This document shows positions 57,312 to 64,000 of a stretch of DNA of 64,000 nt, piece by piece (position 1 is the stretch's first letter; every line of letters starts with the position of its first letter). A program made the translations under genes and the position numbers. Where the stretch lies: the NCBI GenBank assembly GCA_030844895.1, contig CM061233.1, positions 62,893,468 to 62,957,467 on the forward strand. Reading direction: 5' to 3'. The DNA comes from Ambrosia x helenae. Its lineage: Eukaryota; Streptophyta; Magnoliopsida; Asterales; Asteraceae. Below the pieces are notes generated by a model. That model was not told where the DNA came from. It worked only from the letters and a program-made list of their open reading frames with translations, and made no database searches.

Positions 57312-58019
57312 CCACCTCATGATGATCCGTCCACATTTCGCAGTCTTGCAGGTGCATTACAGTATCTCACCTTCACTAGGCCAGACATCTCTTATGCTGT
57401 TCAGCAGATTTGTATGCACATGCATGACCCCCGACAGGATCATTGGAATGCCTTGAAGCGCATCATTCGATACCTACATGGTACCTCTGACCACGGCCTC
57501 CACCTGGGGCCAACCTCTCGCTTCTCCTTGGTTGCCTACACCGATGCTGATTGGGCTGGTTGCCCTGACACACGACGCTCCACGTCCGGGTATTGTGTCT
57601 ACTTTGGTGACAACCTCATCTCCTGGTCCTCAAAGCGCCAATCCACCATCTCCCGCTCTAGTGCTGAAGCAGAATATCGTGGAGTTGCAAATGTAGTGGC
57701 TGACATTTGCTGGTTACGAAATCTCTTACTTGAGCTTCGGCATCCCCTTTCACGCGCTACTCTGGTGTATTGCGATAACGTTAGCGCGGTCTATCTCTCT
57801 GGCAACCCGGTGCAACATCAACGCACAAAACATATTGAGCTTGATATTCATTTTGTTCGTGAACAGGTGCAGCGGGGCCACATTCGAGTTTTACATGTCC
57901 CCTCTCGTCATCAGGTTGCTGACATCTTCACTAAAGGACTACCTCGCATCCTTTTTGACGATTTCCGATCCAGTCTCAACATCGGCCCGCCTGACGTTTC
58001 GACTGCGGGGGTGTATTAA
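57312..58019 (+). pseudogene. Copia polyprotein, 3' part (end of RT region and RNase H)
   Basis: After the Gypsy insertion the Copia frame resumes without a stop. It shows SLAGALQYLTFTRPDISYAV, the conserved stretch after the reverse transcriptase, then the RNase H domain: YTDADWAGCPDTRRSTSGYC, ISWSSKRQ, SSAEAEYRG, CDNVSAVYLS and HIELDIHFVRE, with the usual acidic residues, and the C-terminal VADIFTKGLP. The stop codon lies just inside the 3' LTR. Apart from the insertion I see no stop or frameshift in this element, so disruption is recent. Cut off from its promoter and ATG, this part is not expected to be translated. Confidence 0.9.
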
Positions 58020-58168
58020 TATATGATTTATATTAAGTAAATTGTATAGTATTTATTGTATTTATTATTGTAACAATCTTCCTCAATTAGAGGAGATTGA
58101 TTGATTCATTCCTTGTACTATATATGTTATCTATTGAATAGAAAGAGGGCAAGGTTTATTCACCTACA
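58012..58168 (+). mobile_element. Copia 3' LTR, 157 bp
   Basis: Starts TGTATTAATATATG after a GCGGGGG purine run and ends TTCACCTACA. The right TSD is CAAAC (58169-58173). Confidence 0.85.
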
Positions 58169-58173
58169 CAAAC

Positions 58174-58815
58174 ATTGGTTGTTGTTGTAGTTAAGCAATC
58201 TTACCATAACCAAAGTTCGGTTATGGCAACGGTTAAGCCACCATAACCAAACCAAACTGAGTTTCACACCCCTGCTACAAACACCCTAAATCACAAACAA
58301 AAATGTCAATTTGCACACAAACTTAATTAAAAAAAATACAAAAACCGAATTACAATTATATAAAAAAAAACTACATACTGTTTCACATGCCTACACTAGC
58401 GATATTTATGGGAACGATTATGGTGATGATGCCACCAAACCACAATGATGGGTTTGATACTTTGAGTCAAAATGTCGAAATTTAATTTGCGAACTAGTGT
58501 TGTTTAGCCCAAACTCACCCATTAGTCAAAGGGATCTCCACATAGACACTTCTTGACCAAAAGGACAAAAGATGAGGCCGAAAGACGATGATAATATAAC
58601 CTTTCACATAAAGCGTTGTAAAGTAAGCAAATTTTATTATATTCAAAAGGTTTCTTAACCATAAGTTTCTTGATGCACAAACGATTATTACAATACTTTA
58701 AGTCCTGTTATTTTATTTAGTGGATTTTTTTTTTTTACTTCATATGACAAAAGTACGTTTTTTTGTTACATAGTTAACAAAAAGTGTAGATATAATTGAG
58801 AGGCTGAGTTAACTG
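58174..58815. other. Remnant of the MITE that received the Copia, then unassigned sequence
   Basis: GGTTATGG and AACCAAAC words up to TTTCACACCCCTG near 58278 look like the right end of a hAT-type MITE. The rest is AT-rich with no gene seen. Confidence 0.4.
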
Positions 58816-59000
58816 CAGGGGTGTAAACGAGCTGAGCAGCTCACAAGCTTGACTCGGTAAAAAGCTCAAAACAAGCAGAGCCTTATCAAGTTCAAGCAGA
58901 GTTTGAGCTTGAAACAAAGCTCGTATTATAAACGAGTCTGGGCTCGGACCTGACATGTGAAGCTCACTAGGCTTGTTGAGCCTTATCAAGCCTTAGTATA

Positions 59001-59388
59001 GAGTAAAGTGCACGGATGGTCCCTGTGATTTGCTCAAATTTAAACTCTGCTCCTCAGCGTTTCGAATTTACACGTATGAGATCTGTGGTTTGTATTTTGT
59101 TTCATTGATGGTCCCTGACTTAGATGGAGGTTAAGTTTTTCAGTTAAGTCAATGTGAAATTACTAAATTACCCCTCTTTAAAAAAAATAAATAAAAAAAA
59201 ACCCACCAAACACCATATTCCATTCCCTTCTCAACCCCCACCACAATACCACACCTATCTACCACAACCATCACTACTACCATCTTTCCCCAACAATCAC
59301 CACTACCATCTTTCCCTAACCATCACCAGCCACAACCATCACCACTACCATCTTTCTCTCTCTCTAGCCCTCTCTTCGTCTCTCTCTC

Positions 59389-59426
<38 letters not shown>

Positions 59427-59876
59427 AGTGTCCGGGTCTGGTTTGGGTTCAATCGACCTAACGTGGAAGGTTTGAGTGTTTTTAGATTCCAGTAACCGTT
59501 CGTTAGCGGTGGTTTTATCTAATAGCTCCGTTGAGAGAACGGTTAAGACGTCGTCTGAATCGACAACAGTTGAAGATTCCTTTGAAGGCTTGGAGACATC
59601 GATGGAAGCAGTAGATACGGTGAATAACAGAACCGTGAAGACTGGTGGTGGTGGTTGGAGAAGGTGGTCTAAGAAAATATATATAAAAGATTAAACTGCC
59701 CGGATGGTCCCTGTGGGTAGTTTGGTCATTTTACATGACTTAACTGATAAAATTTAATGATGTTAGCTGGTAGGGACCAAAATGTTATAAAATGTCAACG
59801 TTGGGGACCATTAAAAATATATGGGGGCATACGTGAAATTTGGGCAAACCACAGGGACTATCCGTGCACTTTACTC
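59001..59876. mobile_element. Mutator-like element, 876 bp
   Basis: Starts GAGTAAAGTGCACGGATGGT and ends with the inverse TCCGTGCACTTTACTC. The TSD CTTAGTATA at 58992-59000 and 59877-59885 is perfect over 9 bp. TIRs extend through the GGTCCCTGTG block and beyond. A centre with CCACCA and (CT)n sequence has short frames but no transposase. Same type as 11893-13273. Confidence 0.85.
59384..59423. repeat. (CT)n microsatellite
   Basis: About 17 CT units with interrupted CT/CCTTT sequence to the left, inside the MULE. Confidence 0.9.
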
Positions 59877-60116
59877 CTTAGTATAATATTATTTTTATTA
59901 ATATTTAATAATATTTACCTCTCCATTTAAGCTTATTTAGTAAACGAGCTCGAGCCCAGCTTCATTTGTCGAGCTCCGAGCCTATTATTTATATTATTTT
60001 GTTTCAATATATTAATAGATAGTAAACGAGCCAAAACCAAACCAAACTCGAGCTTAAGAAATTTTCAACAAACCGAACTCAAGCCTGATCAAGCTCTCTG
60101 GATGGCTGGTTAATTG

Positions 60117-61249
60117 AGATATTTTTGGAAACAGTTACAAAAAATATCACAACTCATACTGTCATACATTTAGACAGTTGGCAAAAACTGAGTGGACATG
60201 GCCGACACATCTACCGAAGAGAGTAGAGCCCACACTTATCCAAATCTAATGACGTGGCGATATTTTTCCTTGTTATTATCTACACGACCTTGCTCCTGAT
60301 TGCACCTTTTTGGTATATCCTTTTCCTCATCTTACAAATATTTTTTTTATTATTTTGTTTTTAATATATATATTTTAATGATCGACTGAGTGACATATTT
60401 AAGTTGAATTCACATTTAATTATTTAAGCTTGTTTTGAACGAACATTCTGGTTTGAATTTAAACAGGGAAAAAAAATGCGTGAAGGTGCATAATAATTAC
60501 AATACTATTATTAATGGAATAGCAAATTGAAAGGTGTGTGGCACCTGTTGGTACTGCATAATTAAGTTTATAAATGAGCGTAGTCGTTTATTGAGGCTAT
60601 TCAAAAATTTTGAAATGTTTAAAGCTTAAGCGGTCTTAAAACCTAGAGAAAGCTTTATGTAAAAAGAATAATTAACCTAAAAATGATAGGAAGGAAAAAT
60701 TTTGAGTCTTTGATATAAGAAATCAATAGATGAGATTAAAAGATAAAACTTGAGAAAAATTTATGCATGAGAGTTTGAAAATATAAGTAGAGAAAAATTA
60801 GGTATAGCGTATAAATGTACAATTGTTTACTTTTTTTCAAGCTTCACTTATATTGAAATTTAGCGGAAACAATTTTCTATTTGGCTTAGTTTGTTTATTT
60901 CAGCCATGCAGCCAGAGGGTTGCTCGATTTCTAGTCACCGACTCTCAAAACGGCAATGTGGATATTGATACAAGAACCGTAGAATATGAAAGATGTATTG
61001 ATAGTAATGTTTTTGATACAAAATCTTCTATATAAATGCATAAAGGAAATAGTAAAATGGAGAAGTGATTAATTTTTAGGCATAAAGACAATGAGCTAAT
61101 CATGAGATACAAAACAAGGATGACTTTGACTATAATTATAAAGTTACTTTGACTAGTAAAGTGGTCATAGTCTTTAATAAAGAAAAAAGAAAATAAATAT
61201 TTTTTTGAACGGTAGAAAATAAATATTTGAACTTTTTTCATATCTACTA
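60117..61249. other. Intergenic, no recognised gene
   Basis: AT-rich. The frame at 60823-61035 shows no family I recognise. Confidence 0.5.
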
Positions 61250-62405
61250 TCTATACTACTATATAGTGGGTTCTGGATGGGTAAGATTGTCATTTCATAT
61301 TCATTTAAATGGGTAAAAATGTAATTTCATTTAGTTATCAAGACAAATTTAATACAACTATTAAATCAACTTATTTAACCTATTAAAAGTAATTAATAGT
61401 GGTATTAAAACCATTGAAGCATTTGAAAAGTTTAACATTATGGCATAAAAGATCTTAGAGAATTCATAATAGAAGATGACATCAGGAAGCATTAATTGTT
61501 ATGAAATTACACAAATATTACTTAAAACTATAAGTCAATTTTATACTTTCTACGATCGTCATGTCACCGGTGATTATGGATAACTATTTCTAATTAGATT
61601 TTGATTTGTGGGTTTATACATGAGTCTTTGATTGAATGAATCAAGAGTGTTTGATTAATGTTTGTTTGTCATTGTAGTACTGCAGTCCAATTTCATCGAA
61701 ATGCGCAATAATATCTTCGAAGCCCTTTTATTGTTTACGTTGTTGTGCATTTTCAACTCTCAAACTTACCAGGAACCGTTAATTTTCCTTGACATTCCTA
61801 AGTTTAGGTCTACATGAGCACTATTCCAAGTCCTTTTATTTAGGTCAACTGACTGAGCACAATTGGATGCATATGTATTGGAGTCTACCCCTATTCAATT
61901 TTCATGGTTTGGTTATCACTTTATGAAATGTCGCAAGTCGAACACATCTTGTAGTCAATGATTAGTCTAACGTCATTAGTAAAAAAAAAAAAACCTTACC
62001 ACGTAACGATATTATTTTAGACATTATTGTTTTGTTTTTGCATTTGATCTATGGAGCATACATAAAGTAATGCATGAGGTGATCATGCATGCAGTATGCA
62101 CAACAGGAAGCCAATTCTACATGCATTTGTTACATGGGCATTGCTAAATGCTCATCACCCCCCTCATCATATGAATTCTTCTAAAACTTGCATCACCACC
62201 ACCATTCCCATCCTATCTACTGTGTGTGGTGTTTGTAATTTTACAATTAATGATGGGAAGACGACCTCCGTGTTGTGATAATCATATATCAAGAAAGGCC
62301 CGTGGACGGTTGAAGAAGATGTAACTTAACATATCAATTACATATATGCCAATTGTATATAGTCAACCATCGTGCAACCCGCCGCAACGCGCGGGTTCCT
62401 GCTAG
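61250..62405 (+). mobile_element. Helitron, 1156 bp, in the COR413 upstream region
   Basis: 5' end A|TCTATACTACTATATAGTGG. 3' hairpin with CCCGC (62378-62382) and GCGGG (62391-62395) arms around CGCAACGC, then CTAG at 62402-62405 and T. Non-autonomous. A frame at 62096-62278 has no recognisable domain. Repeated CATGCA words (RY-like) near 62070-62095 could act as regulatory sites. It ends 201 bp before the COR413 start codon. Confidence 0.7.
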
Positions 62406-62567
62406 TGCTTTTAAAACATGTACTAAAAATATAAAACAAAAAGTAAATGAAAAACTTACTTTATTTAATAATTAATATAACCATGCCAGCGAGTTCGTGG
62501 TTAGGTAATAGGTATACTACAAATACTCCATTCTCCTATCTTCTTCCCCAAATCTCACATTCAGAAC

Positions 62568-62573
62568 CACGTG
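62568..62573 (+). promoter_or_regulatory. G-box/ABRE core CACGTG upstream of COR413
   Basis: ACCACGTGTTC lies 34 bases before the ATG, probably in the leader or core promoter. CACGTG cores bind bZIP/bHLH factors, and ABA-responsive elements have the ACGTGT form. COR413 genes are cold- and ABA-responsive in other plants, so the site is plausible but unproven. Confidence 0.45.
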
Positions 62574-62606
62574 TTCTTCCTTGAGATTCATAACTAATCA
62601 AAAAAC

Positions 62607-64000
62607 ATGATGAAGAGTCCAACGAATTACCTGAAGATGACCTCTGATCCAACCATATCAGAAGCAGCAGCCTCCTTAATCAACTCCGATCTAAAAGATA
62701 TCGGAGACGCCACCAAAAACCTCGCCAATCACGTAATCCAACTCGGCGTCAGCGGCGGTTTCGTTACCACCGTTCTCCAATGGTTCGCTTGCTTTGCAGC
62801 CATGTAAGTTAAAAAAAAAAAAAAAAAACACAAAAAGGAAAAGTATTAATTACTCTCTTATCAATCAGTAGGTTCATGTATTCTGATTGTGTGTTGCAGA
62901 TATTTGCTGGTACTGGATCGAACAAACTGGAGGACGAACATGCTGACGTCACTCCTGGTTCCGTACATATTCTTGACGTTTCCTGATTGGCTGTTTGGAA
63001 TCTTACAGTAAGTGTTTGTAGACTGTAGATCTATTTGTTATCATAATCTCATACATTGTTTTTTTTTTTTTTTAAATCAGTGGAGATATTGGGAAATGGA
63101 TTACTCTTGTTGGAGTTATATTGAGACTCTTCTTCCCTAATCACTTTCCAGGTCAAATTAAGCTCTACTGTTTCAATTTCCCCAAATATTTTACTAAATC
63201 CGTTTCACATCCAAATCGTGATTAATTATTAGTCAAACTAGTGGGATCATAGTTATCAAAGGCGCTAGACGCACTCAAGGCACATAGGTATTGCACTCTC
63301 GCCTAGGGACTGATATTAAAAATAAAGCGAACAAAGGAAAAAAAAAATTAATGTATAAAAGTAGTTTTCTTTAAATAAAAGTAGAAATCTGGCTAGAATC
63401 TAGCCATACGTTAGAGAATTTGGTTGCAAATTCTTCGGAACGTGAGAATCTGGCCGGAATTTGCGCCTAAACCAGATGAGAATTAAAGCGCAATTACCTC
63501 GATTTAAAGCGCAGGTGCCTTGCCTTGCTTGATAAAATGATAAATGGGCCTAGGCACAAGAGGCAATGACTTTTAACAACTATGACTAGGGTTCCCCGCA
63601 CAATGCGGCAGGAATTCTGTATTGGTCGGAATATAGTTGCATGTTCACTTTTTTTAAGTTAACACACGTTATTGAAAAAATCAAATTAAATGAAAACTTA
63701 ATAGGTTAAATACGTGTAAAAAAGAACTATTCATCCCCATCCGTTTTAGTAAGTATTATAATTATAAATTTACAATTGATTTGTTTTGATGAAAAAACAG
63801 AATATTTGTATTTGCCTGGATGTTTGCTGCTTCTGATTGTGATAGCACCAAGCTTTGTTGCTGGTTACGTTAGAGCGGGTTGGATCGGAGTGATCATCTG
63901 TTTAGGAATTGGATGCTATCTGCTACAAGAACACATCAGAGCGTCTGGAGGATTCAGGAATGCATTCACCAAGAGCAACGGGCTTTCGAACACTATTGGT
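62607..64000 (+). CDS. COR413: COR413 cold-regulated plasma-membrane protein, 3' end outside the window
   Basis: Four exons: 62607-62803, 62900-63007, 63081-63151 and 63801 to beyond 64000, all with GT-AG introns that join in phase. About 192 residues are visible of a family near 200, so only a short C-terminal tail is missing. Conserved family blocks are YLLVLDRTNWRTNMLTSLL, VPYIFLTFP, GDIGKWITLVGV, ILRLFFPNHFP, then GCYLLQEHIRASGGFRNAFT. The family is multi-pass (five or six hydrophobic segments) and lies in the plasma membrane or, in one subgroup, the chloroplast inner envelope. The short N-terminus without a transit peptide favours the plasma-membrane group. It is induced by cold and ABA and thought to stabilise membranes. 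ATG ATG stands at the start; the second could also be used. Intron 3 contains a MITE and a Helitron relic. Confidence 0.9.
63248..63584. mobile_element. MITE in COR413 intron 3
   Basis: Termini CATAGTTATCAAAGGCGC and TTTTAACAACTATG are imperfect inverted repeats, with GCGCTAG / GCGCAGGTGCC and CCTAGGC words inside. No clear TSD. Confidence 0.6.
63586..63612 (-). mobile_element. Helitron 3' end relic in COR413 intron 3, minus strand
   Basis: On the minus strand CCTGCCGCATTGTGCGGGG is followed by AACC and CTAG, then T. It fits a Helitron 3' hairpin and terminus. The rest of the element was not delimited. Confidence 0.4.

Larger units (their letters stand above)
58816..60108. mobile_element. 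hAT-like MITE (CAGGGGTGTAAACGAGC family), split by a MULE
   Basis: Begins CAGGGGTGTAAACGAGCTGA. GAGCTC and GCTTATTTAGTAAACGAG words continue on both sides of the inner element. Flanks GTTAACTG (58808-58815) and GTTAATTG (60109-60116) are an 8-bp TSD with one mismatch. The right terminus has decayed. Confidence 0.45.

Noticed and set aside
60823..61035. A 70-codon frame upstream of the Helitron
   Set aside because: No recognisable family, no splice or promoter context; length is within chance in AT-rich sequence.
62096..62278. A 60-codon frame inside the promoter Helitron as a captured gene
   Set aside because: No family recognised and no exon borders; noted only as possible cargo.

Overview
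This is a stretch of plant nuclear genome, almost certainly from a eudicot. I lean towards Asteraceae because of the look of the repeat families (LTRs opening TGTCACACCC or TGATACGCGG), but that is a weak inference. It holds one convincing host gene, a COR413 cold-regulated membrane protein at 62607 to the right edge, with four exons and running off the window. Nearly everything else is nested transposable elements. Many of their borders can be fixed to the base from target-site duplications (TSDs).

Layout. 1-11571: Gypsy-type remnants on the minus strand: a partial LTR, an inverted LTR fragment, degenerate sequence with weak B3-domain similarity, a solo LTR with TSD TACTT (5331-7917), then a gag start, primer site and LTR of another element (8172-11571) ending against a LINE fragment. 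11893-15994: a 1.38 kb Mutator-like element, smaller inverted-repeat elements and a Helitron terminus. 16403-22225: a 5.8 kb Helitron carrying a 14-3-3 first exon. 23592-24456: a minus-strand Helitron. 24583-31713: a 7.1 kb CACTA element (TSD TTA) holding a hAT MITE, a Helitron, another MITE and a hAT element. 31714-33767: pseudo-exons of a VAMP714-like R-SNARE and of eIF4A, followed by a Helitron 3' end.

34021-43008: a solo LTR of about 3.5 kb (TSD CACAT) into which a gag-only LARD-like retrotransposon has inserted (35459-40957, TSD AGTTG, tRNA-Asp primer site). 43169-45037: three MITEs with clean TSDs. 45193-58168: a Copia retrotransposon (TSD CAAAC) split in its pol gene by a young, pol-less Gypsy element (49052-57311, TSD CCACC) with near-identical 2.6 kb LTRs and only a gag gene. 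This matches the TR-GAG type of non-autonomous retrotransposon. 58816-60108: a hAT-like MITE split by a second Mutator-like element. 61250-62405: a Helitron ending 201 bp upstream of the COR413 start codon.

The TE genes do not form a host pathway. The two gag-only elements could move only with enzymes from autonomous relatives, and the Copia pol is interrupted. The most interesting signals are the gag-only retrotransposons, tRNA-like Pol III box pairs inside the Gypsy LTRs, short-motif clusters that differ between related LTRs but sit at the same two sites around the TATA box, and Helitrons carrying host exons or sitting in a host promoter.
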